This document shows, piece after piece, positions 54,022 to 63,308 of a DNA stretch of 64,000 nucleotides. Positions within the stretch are counted from its first letter, which is position 1. Each line of letters starts with the position of its first letter. This DNA is from Terriglobia bacterium (GTDB taxonomy: Bacteria > Acidobacteriota > Terriglobia > Bryobacterales > Bryobacteraceae), in the NCBI GenBank assembly GCA_025363475.1, contig JANYDS010000085.1, positions 62,001 through 126,000 on the forward strand, given 5' to 3'. A program made the translations under genes and the position numbers. The notes under the pieces are model-generated. The model was given only the letters and a program-made list of their open reading frames with translations, was not told the origin of the DNA and did no database searches.

Positions 54022-54711
54022 TTAGCGGGCGATTGCCTGATTCAGGCGATTTCTGCGTTTCCCTATCAGAAGCGCCAGAATCGTCATCCCGCCGAGCATC
54101 GTAGCGACACTGGCTGGCTCAGGCGCAGTCGATTCCTGGGAGGCCCAGTTACCGGGCGTTGACGTCGAGCCACCATTATTGATGACCCGTTGCGCGAAGG
54201 ATCCGTCCAGCCCGCCGTCATAGACTACGCAGCCGGTGCAGAGTTGCTGGTTAGCGTCCGCCGTTGAGGATGAGATTTGTATGCGGGCAACTTGCCAGTC
54301 GACCGGCTTGCCGGGGACGGGATAACCGTCGTCGCTAAACACATTCCAGGAAGAAATATTTCCGCCGGCCGTTCCAAAATAGACTTTTTGCAACGAATTG
54401 CCGCTCGCCGATGACATGCCGAAGGCCCCAACAACATTCATGGACCAGGAAAGGACATGGCCCGAGTAGCTGGTCAGGGCGGAAGTGCCGGGCAGGGCAG
54501 CGTCCAGGGTAACCGATCCGGTCACGTAATTCGAACTAAGGAAGGGGATCAGATCGTTGCTGCTGCCTGTGCCGTCGGTCCGGAAGGTGCTCGGATCGAA
54601 ATTCGCGCCTGTGTACGTGTAAGTAACGGGACCGGCCTGCAAGCCCGCGCCCGATAATGCGAAAATCACTACTCCAACAACCATGCAAAGCCGTAAAATG
54701 CTCGTTTTCAT
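54022..54711 (-). CDS. PEP-CTERM sorting domain protein
   Basis: The 229-aa protein has a signal peptide (M-V-V-G-V-V-I-F-A-L-S-G-A-G-L-Q-A), a beta-rich mature domain with a cysteine pair (L-C-T-G-C) and a C-terminal PEP-CTERM sorting signal: A-P-E-P-A-S then a hydrophobic helix (M-L-G-G-M-T-I-L-A-L-L-I-G) and the basic tail K-R-R-N-R. Exosortase recognises the P-E-P motif and moves the protein to the surface or into exopolysaccharide. It lies inside the unit bounded by IS630-like repeats. No exosortase is in this window. Confidence 0.88.
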   Translation of the reverse strand: MKTSILRLCMVVGVVIFALSGAGLQAGPVTYTYTGANFDPSTFRTDGTGSSNDLIPFLSSNYVTGSVTLDAALPGTSALTSYSGHVLSWSMNVVGAFGMSSASGNSLQKVYFGTAGGNISSWNVFSDDGYPVPGKPVDWQVARIQISSSTADANQQLCTGCVVYDGGLDGSFAQRVINNGGSTSTPGNWASQESTAPEPASVATMLGGMTILALLIGKRRNRLNQAIAR

Positions 54712-54808
54712 TGCGTGTGGCCTCCGCCAAATTCTTAAAGGGTATAGAAAAGTATGAGCTTTGAGCGTAGCAGAGAGCCATGTTTTGGTGCTATCGCATG
54801 CTGTACGA

Positions 54809-55110
54809 ATGACACACGACTACAAACGTAATGGAACAGCCACCTTGTTCGCGGCTATGGAAACCTTACAAGGGAAGGTATGGGCCAGTCCCACCAAAGA
54901 CATGGGCATCAGGAAGTACTGAACCGCCTGCGCTGGCTGGACTAAAAATTAAGGGTGATGTGCCGCTGCATCTGGTGATGGACAACTACGGCCCACATAA
55001 ACATGAAAAGGTGACGGCCATTCAGGCCAAACTCTCCCGCGGCCGCCGAACTCTCGAACAGATCAGACTCGGCTGTATTCCGTCCCATAACATGCAAACT
55101 TGGGTGGCTG
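54809..55110 (+). pseudogene. remnant of an IS630-family transposase
   Basis: From 54809 the frame reads M-T-H-D-Y-K-R-N-G-T-A-T-L-F-A-A-M, the block that precedes the second catalytic aspartate region of IS630 transposases, and stops at TGA. After a frame change the next block P-L-H-L-V-M-D-N-Y-G-P-H-K-H (near 54965) is the D-N-Y segment of the DDE domain. The N-terminal helix-turn-helix part and the final E region are missing. It lies just inside the right terminal repeat and cannot be active. Confidence 0.8.
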
Positions 55111-55115
55111 CATAG

Positions 55116-55135
55116 TTATTTTCGCGGACACTACA
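55116..55135 (-). repeat. right inverted terminal repeat of the IS630-like unit
   Basis: Reverse complement TGTAGTGTCCGCGAAAATAA. Followed by T and the duplicated TA at 55137-55138. Confidence 0.75.
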
Positions 55136-55162
55136 TTAGTTTTGAAGCGTTATCCGGTCAAT

Positions 55163-55441
55163 CTACTGGATGAAACCTACCGGCTGCAGGTAGAAATGCG
55201 AACCCGCGTGGGTCTTGGTGAGGTTGTGCGTAAATTCCAGCGCCTCTGAAAACCCGATATCTTTAGCTGCCACGCCCAGCATCGTACCGTCAAATTTGTC
55301 TACTTCAACAACCTGAAAGCGCAGCGTGATGGGGTCGATAGCCCCAGCCCGCAGCGCTGAGTCGCGAATTACGTTCGGGTCGGGGGTAACCGTCCGGATG
55401 TCGTTCATGTTTAGCACCTGACTATTGGGTGCATGCGACAT
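55163..55441 (-). CDS. small protein of unknown function
   Basis: The 92-aa frame reads S-H-A-P-N-S-Q-V-L-N-M-N-D-I-R, then L-R-F-Q-V-V-E-V-D-K-F-D-G-T, then L-E-F-T-H-N-L-T-K-T-H and F-Y-L-Q-P-V-G-F at the end. It has no signal peptide or membrane helix and I do not recognise it. A GTG at 55483 would extend it by 14 residues. It is 44 bp downstream of the cyclophilin gene on the same strand, so it may belong to that operon. Confidence 0.55.
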   Translation of the reverse strand: MSHAPNSQVLNMNDIRTVTPDPNVIRDSALRAGAIDPITLRFQVVEVDKFDGTMLGVAAKDIGFSEALEFTHNLTKTHAGSHFYLQPVGFIQ

Positions 55442-55485
55442 CCGGATTGTTTCATAAAACTTTTGGATGCGGCAAAACACCACAG

Positions 55486-56100
55486 CTACATGATCTTCGC
55501 TGTCTTGATGTAATCCAAACGCGGGAATTCCTTTTCCAGGTAGGCGTTACCCTGTTTCTCGATCTGTTCCTGGTCGGGATTTTCCCGGTATTCGGGGTTA
55601 ATCTGGTCCACAAACTCCATTCCGCTGATTACTCTGCCGAACGGAGCGAACCCCATGCCGTCAAGCCGGGCATTGTCATTCAGGTTGATGAACATCTGGG
55701 AAGTGCGGGAATTCGGCTGTGAAGTTGCGGCGAAAACCAGAGTTCCGCGCGCGTTGGTCCGTTTCACGGCATCGTCTTTGATCGTGACGTTCCATTTTTT
55801 GTAGATTGCCGGATCGCCTGCCATGCCGAACTGAACTACAAAGCCAGGTACCACCCGGAAAAATCTTGCGCCGTCAAAAAAACCTGTTTTTACCAGATTA
55901 TAGAAGCGATCAGCCCCCACTGGAGCGTCAACGCGGTTCACTTCCACCACCACCGGGCCTTTCGTCAGTTCAAAAGCTGCTTTGAAGGTAGCCGGTGCCG
56001 TTTCGGTGCCGGACCCCGCCGGCTTCTGGGCCTGAATCGTCTGTGTCGAAGAGCAACTGACCATAGCAACGGCCAGCGCAAAAATTGAAAGGTTTCTCAT
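55486..56100 (-). CDS. cyclophilin-type peptidyl-prolyl isomerase lipoprotein
   Basis: This 204-aa protein has a lipoprotein-like signal (A-L-A-V-A-M-V-S-C-S-S, cysteine at about 16) and a cyclophilin domain: F-Y-N-L-V-K-T-G-F-F-D-G-A-R-F-F-R-V-V-P-G-F near 67, F-G-M-A-G-D-P near 91, S-Q-M-F-I-N-L near 133 and F-G-R-V-I-S-G-M near 153. It should assist folding of exported proteins. The ATG follows directly after the dienelactone hydrolase stop, with no gap, so it is coupled to it. Confidence 0.88.
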   Translation of the reverse strand: MRNLSIFALAVAMVSCSSTQTIQAQKPAGSGTETAPATFKAAFELTKGPVVVEVNRVDAPVGADRFYNLVKTGFFDGARFFRVVPGFVVQFGMAGDPAIYKKWNVTIKDDAVKRTNARGTLVFAATSQPNSRTSQMFINLNDNARLDGMGFAPFGRVISGMEFVDQINPEYRENPDQEQIEKQGNAYLEKEFPRLDYIKTAKIM

Positions 56101-56934
56101 TTAAACTCCTTTTTCGTGAAAAAATGTCAGCATCTTTTTCCATGCGTCACTGGCTGCGTAGTCGTTGTAACCGGGCCGGTAATCCGCGTTGAAGCCGTGC
56201 TGAGCGTCCGGGTATACATTGATATTGCCGATTTTTTCGGCGCTCACCAAACTCTCGCGCATCTGCACGACGGAATCCTGCGGGATCCCCGTATCTTTCC
56301 CGCCGTAAAACCCAATCACCGGTGCCTTGAGCTGACTCACCAGATCAATGGGGTTCTTAGGCTGAAGAGGAGTGACCGGACCCACCAGCCTGCCGTACCA
56401 GGCAGCGCTCGCCTTCAACTGATCGCTGTGTGCGGCATAAAGCCAGGCGATACGACCGCCCCAGCAGAATCCGGTCAGGGCGAGTTTTCGAGGATCGCCC
56501 TGATTCTTCGCAGCCCAGTTGGCGGTGGCATCAAGATCGGTCATCACCTGCGCATCGGGCACCTTCGCCACGATTTTGCTCATCAGTTCCTGCACGTCCG
56601 TGATCTTCGCCGGGTCACCTTCACGCGCATAGAGGGCTGGCGCGATGGCAAGATAACCGCTTTTGGAAAGACGACGGCAGAGATCCTTTATATGCTCGTG
56701 GACTCCGAAGACCTCCTGCACCACCAGGACGGTGGGAAAGAGTTTGCCTTTCGTTTCCGGCATCGCGCGATAGGCCGGTATCTTCCCGTCTGCGACAGGA
56801 ATTTCCACTTCACCCGCCACCAGGCCGCCGCTATCGGTAGTAATGGTTGCTGCAGTAACCGGAAGCACCGCTGCCGCAAAGCCCGCACTCAGCTTTGTGA
56901 TCAGAAAATCGCGGCGGTTTTGTTTCGGGTCCAT
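56101..56934 (-). CDS. exported dienelactone hydrolase family protein
   Basis: The 277-aa protein has an N-terminal twin-arginine-like signal ([16 protein letters not shown]) and an alpha/beta-hydrolase core with the nucleophile elbow G-F-C-W-G-G (cysteine nucleophile, near 155-160), D-T-G near 211 and a C-terminal histidine in A-Q-H-G-F. The cysteine in place of serine is the dienelactone hydrolase type. Substrate unknown. The gene shares one base with the arsM stop, so the two are coupled. Confidence 0.88.
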   Translation of the reverse strand: MDPKQNRRDFLITKLSAGFAAAVLPVTAATITTDSGGLVAGEVEIPVADGKIPAYRAMPETKGKLFPTVLVVQEVFGVHEHIKDLCRRLSKSGYLAIAPALYAREGDPAKITDVQELMSKIVAKVPDAQVMTDLDATANWAAKNQGDPRKLALTGFCWGGRIAWLYAAHSDQLKASAAWYGRLVGPVTPLQPKNPIDLVSQLKAPVIGFYGGKDTGIPQDSVVQMRESLVSAEKIGNINVYPDAQHGFNADYRPGYNDYAASDAWKKMLTFFHEKGV

Positions 56935-57785
56935 CAGCTCGCCATTTTATCACCGGAACAACATCCGGTGGCGCAGCAGGCCGCTGGTTTAGTGGCACGG
57001 ATGAAAGCACCCATGAACTTGCCCTGGACCTGAGGCGCGATGGCATCCACATCCACGCCCTGACCGCAGAGGAAGCCACGCGCGTCTTCGATGTCATAGA
57101 TCCGCGTGGGTTCGATAGCTGCACCGGTAAACCCGGCTGCTGTCAGTTTGTGGATGTAGTCAGTCTCTTCCAGCGCACCCGCGATGCAACCAACCCACAA
57201 CAACATGTTGCTCCGGACATCGTCGGGGACGGCTCCCCTGACTACAATGTCTGAAACGGCGAAGCGTCCGCCAGGTTTCAGCACGCGGAAAGCCTCCCTG
57301 AGGACGGCATCTTTGTCCGCAGACAGGTTGATTACACAGTTGCTGATGATGACATCGACAGAATTGGCGGGCAGAGGGATATGTTCGATTTCGCCTTTGA
57401 GAAATTCCACATTACTAACCCCGGCTTTGCGCTGGTTCTCGCGCGCCAGAGCCAGCATTTCATCTGTCATATCCAGCCCGTAGGCTTTGCCCGAAGGGCC
57501 GACACGCCGGGCAGAGAGCAGGACATCAATGCCGCCGCCGGACCCGAGGTCAAGCACCGTTTCGCCTGCATTCAGCTGCGCCAGTGCTGCGGGGTTGCCG
57601 CAGCCGAGTGAGGCGAGCACCGCTTCCTGAGGCAGGCCGCTCTTCTGGGCATCGTCATAGAGGTTTGAGGTAATCGGGTCGCAGGTGCCGTCAGAGGCCC
57701 TCGCGCCGCAGCAGGAACTTCCGCCGGAATACACGCGAAGTGCCGCCTGACCGTACTTTTCCTTAACTGCGTCTCTGATCTCCAT
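56934..57785 (-). CDS. arsM: arsenite S-adenosylmethionine methyltransferase
   Basis: The 283-aa product has the SAM-binding motif [11 protein letters not shown] near 72-82 and conserved cysteines in S-C-C-G near 24-27, S-N-C-V-I-N-L near 148 and W-V-G-C-I-A-G near 197, placed as in ArsM, which methylates arsenite. The start is taken at the ATG at 57785, because a longer frame from 57806 would overlap the promoter -10 element. An AGAGG site lies upstream. Downstream dienelactone hydrolase and cyclophilin overlap it. No arsR or ars efflux gene is in view. Confidence 0.9.
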   Translation of the reverse strand: MEIRDAVKEKYGQAALRVYSGGSSCCGARASDGTCDPITSNLYDDAQKSGLPQEAVLASLGCGNPAALAQLNAGETVLDLGSGGGIDVLLSARRVGPSGKAYGLDMTDEMLALARENQRKAGVSNVEFLKGEIEHIPLPANSVDVIISNCVINLSADKDAVLREAFRVLKPGGRFAVSDIVVRGAVPDDVRSNMLLWVGCIAGALEETDYIHKLTAAGFTGAAIEPTRIYDIEDARGFLCGQGVDVDAIAPQVQGKFMGAFIRATKPAACCATGCCSGDKMAS

Positions 57786-57807
57786 GGGGTATGAGTCCTC
57801 TTGCATA

Positions 57808-57836
57808 ATTCTATACTTATCGAAATATAAAATCAA
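57808..57836 (-). promoter_or_regulatory. sigma-70-type promoter of arsM
   Basis: On the minus strand TTGATT (57831-57836) and TAGAAT (57808-57813) are spaced by exactly 17 bp in an AT-rich stretch that stands out in this GC-rich region. The spacer holds a TTCGATAAGTAT-type imperfect dyad that could be an ArsR/SmtB-like operator. Sequence-based only. Confidence 0.55.
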
Positions 57837-57864
57837 TTGTGGGCTTATGTGACCCCGCCGCAGA

Positions 57865-59058
57865 CTATTTGAGACGAAGCGTGGCTACCGTTTCGAGGTG
57901 AAACGTCTGCGGAAAGAGATCGACCATCGTGAGCTTGTGAATTTCATAGGCGCTCCCGAGAGCGGCAAGATCGCGTGCGAGCGTGGCAGGGTCACAAGCA
58001 ACCACGACGATGGTTGCGGGCTTGAGGGCCAGCAGCCTTGCGACGGCGGCCTTGCCGAGACCAGTGCGCGGCGGGTCTGCCAGGACGAAATCTGGTGGCG
58101 TTTCAGCCGTGCGCAGAAAGTCCTCTGCGTTTTCATTGGCAATCTCAGGTTTCAGCCCGGCGAGTGCCGCATTGTGTTTCAAATCCGCAGTGGCGCTGCG
58201 GCCGGATTCCACCGATACGACATGCTCGAAAGCACGCGCCAGAGGCAGGGTAAAGAGGCCCACGCCTGCGTAGAGGTCCCACGCGGTTGTGCCGCGTGCT
58301 TCGCCGATCGCAATCCGCGCGAGGCTGGGCAAAATGAAGCGGTTGATCTGGAAAAACGAATTCCCGCTCACGCGGAAAGTATCGTCATTCACCGTGTAAT
58401 CGAGCGGGCCGCCAACTGTTCCCGGAACTTCTTCCGCAAGCCATTCAAAAAACTGCTTCGCTACGGGGCGCTCGGTTTCAAGCACGTTCCACTGAACCTG
58501 CACGTCATCAGTAAAAATCTCAAGGGACTGGACGAAACGGGGCCAGCGGTGGTCGCGCATCATGCGGTTGACTGCACGGAGCGCTTCATTGATTTTCGGG
58601 GCGGCTACCGGGCAATCCTCGATGGGGACCAGGAGGCGCGAGTTCATTTCGCGAAAGCCGGCGCGACCGTTTTCCAGATGGAGTTGCACCCGGTTGCGGT
58701 AGCCGAACGGGGGGCTGCTCTCGACAGCGATGCGGTCCGGCTCAAACTCTATCTTGCCCACACGGCGCAGAGTCTCCGCCAGAATGCCACGTTTGAAACG
58801 CAGCTGGGCGCTATAGTTTGCGTTCTGATGGTGGCAGCCGCCGCAAGTCGCAAAGACGGGGCAAGGCGGCTCGGTGCGGTCTGGCGAGGGTTCGGTGACA
58901 CGCAGCAATTTCGCCCGCTGCACATGCTGGCGGGCTTCAAGGCGTTCTGCTTCTATTATTTCGCCAGGAAGAACAAAGGGTGTGAGGACGACTTCTCCGT
59001 CAGGGCGGCTCAGGCCTTCGCCACCATAGACGAGCTTTTCGATTTGTAGGAGTTGCAC
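57865..59058 (-). CDS. RlmD/TrmA-type (uracil-5-)-methyltransferase
   Basis: This 397-aa protein has an N-terminal TRAM-like region, an iron-sulfur cluster motif [10 protein letters not shown] near 66-75, a Rossmann fold with [10 protein letters not shown] near 265, L-A-D-P-P-R-T-G near 334 and the catalytic cysteine in V-V-A-C-D-P-A-T-L near 361. It methylates uracil C5 in rRNA or tRNA; RlmD/RlmCD-type 23S rRNA methyltransferase is most likely, TrmA-like activity cannot be excluded. It is intact and stands alone. Confidence 0.92.
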   Translation of the reverse strand: MQLLQIEKLVYGGEGLSRPDGEVVLTPFVLPGEIIEAERLEARQHVQRAKLLRVTEPSPDRTEPPCPVFATCGGCHHQNANYSAQLRFKRGILAETLRRVGKIEFEPDRIAVESSPPFGYRNRVQLHLENGRAGFREMNSRLLVPIEDCPVAAPKINEALRAVNRMMRDHRWPRFVQSLEIFTDDVQVQWNVLETERPVAKQFFEWLAEEVPGTVGGPLDYTVNDDTFRVSGNSFFQINRFILPSLARIAIGEARGTTAWDLYAGVGLFTLPLARAFEHVVSVESGRSATADLKHNAALAGLKPEIANENAEDFLRTAETPPDFVLADPPRTGLGKAAVARLLALKPATIVVVACDPATLARDLAALGSAYEIHKLTMVDLFPQTFHLETVATLRLK

Positions 59059-59142
59059 GCGAAACTGAAGGGTACCATCCGCCGTCGGAACAAATGTCAG
59101 CCGCTGTTGGAATTAATGTCAAAATGAGTGATGGGGAGAGTG

Positions 59143-61605
59143 ATGCCGGGACGTTTCCGTCTGCTGATTGTGCTGGTCAGCGCCGGCTTGAGTTATGCAC
59201 AGTCGCCGGGTTCTCTGGTGGTGTCGGTTCACGATGCCCGGGGAGGAGCGGTGAAGAGTGCGTTCGTGATGCTGGGCGTTGCCGATGCCAACGGGCTCAA
59301 GACTGCGACTGATGATTCCGGCACGGCTCGGTTTGACGCAGTGGCACCGGGCAAACATCTGCTGACAGTTGCAGCGCGCGGGTTTGACGATCTGGCCACT
59401 GATATCACGACTACCGCCAGCATTGAAAACCGAATCGACGCGATTCTCAATTCTGAACATAGAGAGAGCATCACAATTCAGGGAGTGATTGACACGCCTT
59501 TTGCGGAAGCCACCACCAGCGCTGTCCTTGAACGGCAGCAGGTTAAGAATGCGCCAGACCGACCACGAACTGTGACTGAGGCCCTGCCTCTGGCTCCTGG
59601 CGTGGTAAGGTTGCCCAGCGGGGCGCTGCGCCTGGCGGGAAATGGCGAGCACCGCAGCGCGATGCTGGTGAACTCGGCCAACGCCGCCGATCCCGCAACA
59701 GGGCAATTTGGGGCCACACTGCCGATCGACAGCGTGCGGACCATGAGTGTTCTCACGAGTCCGTTTCTGGCGGAGTATGGCGGGTTCACTTCTGATGTAG
59801 TTTCAGTGGAGACGCGCAAGGGTACGGACAAGTGGAATTTTGAAGTGAATGACCCGCTGCCGGAGTTCCGTTGGCGCAGCTGGCACATGGTGGGGCTGCG
59901 GTCGGCAACGCCGCGGGTCAATTTCGGCGGGCCACTGATTAAAAACCGGCTGTATCTGCTGGAGTCCGGTCAGTATGAGATGAAAGAGACGCCGGTGATG
60001 ACTCTGCCTTTCCCCCGCAATGAGACCCGTCGCGAGGGCTATAACAGCCTCACCGCGCTCGATTTTACGATTAACGGATCGAATGTTTTATCGGCGATTC
60101 TGCATGTTGCAAATGAACATGCGCGGTTTGCCAATCTGGATTTCTTCAATCCTCAGCCTGTGAGCCCGAACACAGCGGATACCGTCTACTCAACTGATTT
60201 GACAGAGACCGCTTCGATACGAGGCACCCTTCTGAGCAGTTCACTGAGCGCCGCGAGTTTTCGCAGCGGGGTCTGGCCGCAGGGGGATCTCGGAATGACG
60301 CTGACTCCCACCGTAAATCAGGGGCAGTATTTCACGAAGCAGAGGCGAACGGCATCAAGACTGGAGTGGCGCGAAACGTGGTCTTCCACCCACAAATTTT
60401 TCGGTACGCACAACCTCAAGATTGGCCTGCTTCTGGGCGGCTCCACGGAACACGCGCAGGTGGATCAATTTCCTGTGCAGGTGAAGGATTTGGCCGGGCG
60501 GCTGCTGGAATCAATCACCTATACAGTGGGGCGGCCTATCGCCCGTTATGACATCGAATCTGCCTATTTTGTGCAGGACCAGTGGGCGCTCAGCCAGCGT
60601 TTTTCCGTAAACCTGGGTTTGAGGGTAGAGCAGCAGGAAGTTACTGATGCTTTCCGGGTGGGTCCGCGTGGAGGTTTTGTCTGGACGCCGCTCAAGGGCG
60701 GCCTCACTATTGTGCGTGGCGGCGCGGGCCTTTTTTACGACCGCGTTCCGCTCAATGTCTATGGGTTCGCCTACTATCCGGATCAAATCATCACAAGGTT
60801 TGCCGCAGATGGTTCGGTGCTGAGTGGTCCGGACAGGTTTTTCAATTTGACTGAGCCTGCGGCACCTCACCGGTCACCCTTTATTTACCGCAGCAATGTT
60901 CCGGGCAACTTCACTCCGCACAGTACAAATCTGAATCTCGAGCTGGAACAGATTGTAAACTCGCGACTGCGGTTCCGGGCGACCTGGCTGCAGAGCAATT
61001 CCAACGAGTTGATCGCGGTGGCCCCCCTGATTACCGACGCGGTGCATGCGTTTGTTCTGAACGGAGACGGGAGTTCCCGTCTGAAGCAGTTTGAAGTAAA
61101 TGCCGCCGCCACGGCGCGGAAAGAAGACCAGATGTTTCTTTCTTACGTGCACAGCAGTTCCGTCGGAAACCTGAATGAGTTCAGTAACTACCTGGCTAAC
61201 TTTCCGCCCGCAGTGATTTTACCGGACGCCCACACTTTTATGCCCGGTGATGCACCACATCGTTTCCTTGGCTGGGGTACGGCCGCACTGCCGTTCAAGA
61301 TGCGGATTTCGCCGAAAGTAGAGTATCGTACAGGCTTTCCCTGGGCGTCAGTCGATTCGGCGCAAAACTATACAAGGGTGCCCAATCAGGTTCGCTTCCC
61401 ATCGTATTTTTCAGTGGATGCGCGTCTGATCAAAGATTTCAAGGTAACTGACAAATATACGTTTCGCCTGGGTATTTCAGGGTCGAATCTGACGAATCAT
61501 TTCAACCCCATCAGCATACACGCCAATACGGGAGACCCTGCGTATGGAGTGTTTTTCGGAACTTACCACCGGCGCTATACGGCGGACTTCGATGTCCTGT
61601 TTTAA
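59143..61605 (+). CDS. TonB-receptor-like outer-membrane protein with CarboxypepD_reg domain
   Basis: The 820-aa product has a signal peptide (L-L-I-V-L-V-S-A-G-L-S-Y-A), an N-terminal carboxypeptidase-regulatory-like domain (G-S-L-V-V-S-V-H-D-A-R-G-G near 20-32), a plug-like region (V-T-E-A-L-P-L-A-P-G) and a long beta-barrel ending in D-F-D-V-L-F. It lacks the D-N-x-x-N-S-type plug motifs of the larger receptor at 47045, so it may be a reduced Oar-like receptor. The ATG at 59143 is preferred to 59128. Its last 14 bp overlap the start of a metallopeptidase gene, which suggests shared function. Confidence 0.85.
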   Translation: MPGRFRLLIVLVSAGLSYAQSPGSLVVSVHDARGGAVKSAFVMLGVADANGLKTATDDSGTARFDAVAPGKHLLTVAARGFDDLATDITTTASIENRIDAILNSEHRESITIQGVIDTPFAEATTSAVLERQQVKNAPDRPRTVTEALPLAPGVVRLPSGALRLAGNGEHRSAMLVNSANAADPATGQFGATLPIDSVRTMSVLTSPFLAEYGGFTSDVVSVETRKGTDKWNFEVNDPLPEFRWRSWHMVGLRSATPRVNFGGPLIKNRLYLLESGQYEMKETPVMTLPFPRNETRREGYNSLTALDFTINGSNVLSAILHVANEHARFANLDFFNPQPVSPNTADTVYSTDLTETASIRGTLLSSSLSAASFRSGVWPQGDLGMTLTPTVNQGQYFTKQRRTASRLEWRETWSSTHKFFGTHNLKIGLLLGGSTEHAQVDQFPVQVKDLAGRLLESITYTVGRPIARYDIESAYFVQDQWALSQRFSVNLGLRVEQQEVTDAFRVGPRGGFVWTPLKGGLTIVRGGAGLFYDRVPLNVYGFAYYPDQIITRFAADGSVLSGPDRFFNLTEPAAPHRSPFIYRSNVPGNFTPHSTNLNLELEQIVNSRLRFRATWLQSNSNELIAVAPLITDAVHAFVLNGDGSSRLKQFEVNAAATARKEDQMFLSYVHSSSVGNLNEFSNYLANFPPAVILPDAHTFMPGDAPHRFLGWGTAALPFKMRISPKVEYRTGFPWASVDSAQNYTRVPNQVRFPSYFSVDARLIKDFKVTDKYTFRLGISGSNLTNHFNPISIHANTGDPAYGVFFGTYHRRYTADFDVLF

Positions 61606-63301
61606 GAAGTCGGCGCAAGCGGCGGTTTTGCTGCTGGCGGCTGTTCTTCCTGCCGTCGCAGCTGAGTCATGGCTGAAGATTTCCAGCGGAAGTTTCGACC
61701 TGTACACTTCTGCCGGAGAGAAAAATGGTCGTGCCACCCTGCTGCATTTTGAACAGGTCCGCGCGTTCTTCCTCAAGGCCTCGCCCGTGAAGAAAACCTC
61801 GGATTCGCCAGTCCGGATCATTCAGTTCGGTTCACTCAAACAGTTCCAGCCTTACGCGCTGCGAAGTTTTTCACCAGCCTATTTCCTGGGATTACCTGGG
61901 CGGGACTACATCGTGATTGGCGATCCTGGTCTTGATATGGCGGTATCGACTCATGAGTACATGCACCTGGTGATTGCACGCAGTGGTCTGAAGATACCGG
62001 CATGGCTGCATGAAGGCTGGGCGGATGTTTATTCCACGTTGCATCCCATGGGCAAAGAGACGGCGATCGGGGACCTGCTGCCCGGCCGCATGGCAGAGCT
62101 GAACAGCAAACTCTGGCTTGATTTCGAAACTCTCACACTGGTGGACCACCGGTCAGCTGAATACAATGAGGCAGAACGCGCGGGCATCTTTTACGCTGAG
62201 AGCTGGGCACTGGCGCATATGCTCTATCTGGCGCAGGACTACCAGGGGAACTTTGGCAAGTTCGTGATGGCGCTCAATAAGGGCAAAACAGCTGCTGAGG
62301 CCTGCCAGATTGCGTGGGGACGAGGCCCGGAGAAGGTGTTTGCCGATCTCCGGTCATATTTCGGGCGCAAACAACTTTACGGCCGGGCCTTTGACCTGCG
62401 TCTTTCGACAGACGCGGTGTCGTTCGCCTCCGTTACGGTAGCCGATTTTGACGCACGGCTGATGCTGGCAGATCTGCTGGGTGCCAGCAACAAGCCTGAT
62501 CAGGCGCAGCGTGCTTATGATGAGCTAGAGAAAGAGCATCCGGAGCGTGCAGATCTTGCCCGTTCGATGGGTTATCTGGCTGGTCAGCGCGGTGACCGGG
62601 CGAACGCGCGCAAGTATTTTGAGAGGGCATTTGAATCGGGTGAATCTGATCCGCTGATGTTACTGCAACTGGCAGTGATGGCGCGGCAAGCGGGCCAGCC
62701 AGTGGCGAAGACACTTGCGATGCTGGAGCGGGCAGTGAAGGTGAAACCGGACTATCCTGATGCCCTGGTTCAGCTTGGCCTGACCCGGCTTGAGATGCGG
62801 GATTTCACTGGTGCGATCAGAGATCTGATGCGTATACCGGCGATCACGGCGGAGCGCGCCGCGGCCGTCTATTGCGCGCTCGGCTATGCACGCCTCGAAA
62901 CCGGCGATCCCGATGAGGCGCGTCTTGATGTGGAGACCTGCGGCATATGGGCGCGGACCGATGGTGAACGCGCTGAGACACAGCGGATGAGTCGCCTGAT
63001 TGCTGCCAGGCGCGAACCCGGGGCAGGGGTCTACAAAGGCGAAAAGCGGTTACAACTGGCAGGTGTGGCCATCGCGGTTGAGTGTTCGTCCGGCTCAAGG
63101 AGACTCATAATGCAGACCGGGGAGCGACAGGTCCAGTTGGAATTACCTGACCTTGCCGCCGTTGAACTCAAACCCGTTCGTGGCGGCAAGCTGGAGCTAG
63201 GTTGTGGCGCGAAGATGGCGGTGCCGACAGGTGTGGAATTTGCGGCTCCGCGCAGCGCGATGGAAAAGTCAGCCGGCACTGTGCGGCTGCTGTTGTATTA
63301 G
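61592..63301 (+). CDS. exported MA-like metallopeptidase with TPR region
   Basis: The 569-aa protein has a signal peptide (A-A-V-L-L-L-A-A-V-L-P-A-V-A-A), a gluzincin-like peptidase domain with the zinc motif H-E-Y-M-H near 122-126 and the third ligand region W-L-H-E-G-W-A-D near 139, followed by TPR repeats (about 285-440) and a small C-terminal beta domain. This order matches exported MA-like peptidases of Acidobacteria. Its ATG lies inside the end of the TonB-receptor gene (14-bp overlap), so translation is coupled. Confidence 0.82.
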   Translation: MSCFKKSAQAAVLLLAAVLPAVAAESWLKISSGSFDLYTSAGEKNGRATLLHFEQVRAFFLKASPVKKTSDSPVRIIQFGSLKQFQPYALRSFSPAYFLGLPGRDYIVIGDPGLDMAVSTHEYMHLVIARSGLKIPAWLHEGWADVYSTLHPMGKETAIGDLLPGRMAELNSKLWLDFETLTLVDHRSAEYNEAERAGIFYAESWALAHMLYLAQDYQGNFGKFVMALNKGKTAAEACQIAWGRGPEKVFADLRSYFGRKQLYGRAFDLRLSTDAVSFASVTVADFDARLMLADLLGASNKPDQAQRAYDELEKEHPERADLARSMGYLAGQRGDRANARKYFERAFESGESDPLMLLQLAVMARQAGQPVAKTLAMLERAVKVKPDYPDALVQLGLTRLEMRDFTGAIRDLMRIPAITAERAAAVYCALGYARLETGDPDEARLDVETCGIWARTDGERAETQRMSRLIAARREPGAGVYKGEKRLQLAGVAIAVECSSGSRRLIMQTGERQVQLELPDLAAVELKPVRGGKLELGCGAKMAVPTGVEFAAPRSAMEKSAGTVRLLLY

Positions 63302-63308
63302 GCGTTTT

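Larger units (their letters stand above)
53680..55136. mobile_element. IS630-like unit carrying a PEP-CTERM gene
   Basis: The ends are imperfect inverted repeats of about 20 bp: TGTAGTGTCCAGCAAAATAA at 53681 and, as reverse complement of 55116-55135, TGTAGTGTCCGCGAAAATAA (17 of 20 match). The unit is flanked on both sides by TA (53678-53679 and 55137-55138), the target duplication expected for IS630/Tc1-type transposition. Inside are a PEP-CTERM protein gene on the minus strand and a decayed IS630-type transposase on the plus strand. The unit inserted at the stop codon of the S41 gene. Whether the PEP-CTERM gene moved with it or was inserted later cannot be told from one copy. Confidence 0.7.

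Noticed and set aside
57898-59049. 383-codon plus-strand frame opposite the RlmD-type gene
   Set aside because: The minus-strand gene has all family motifs; this frame has none.
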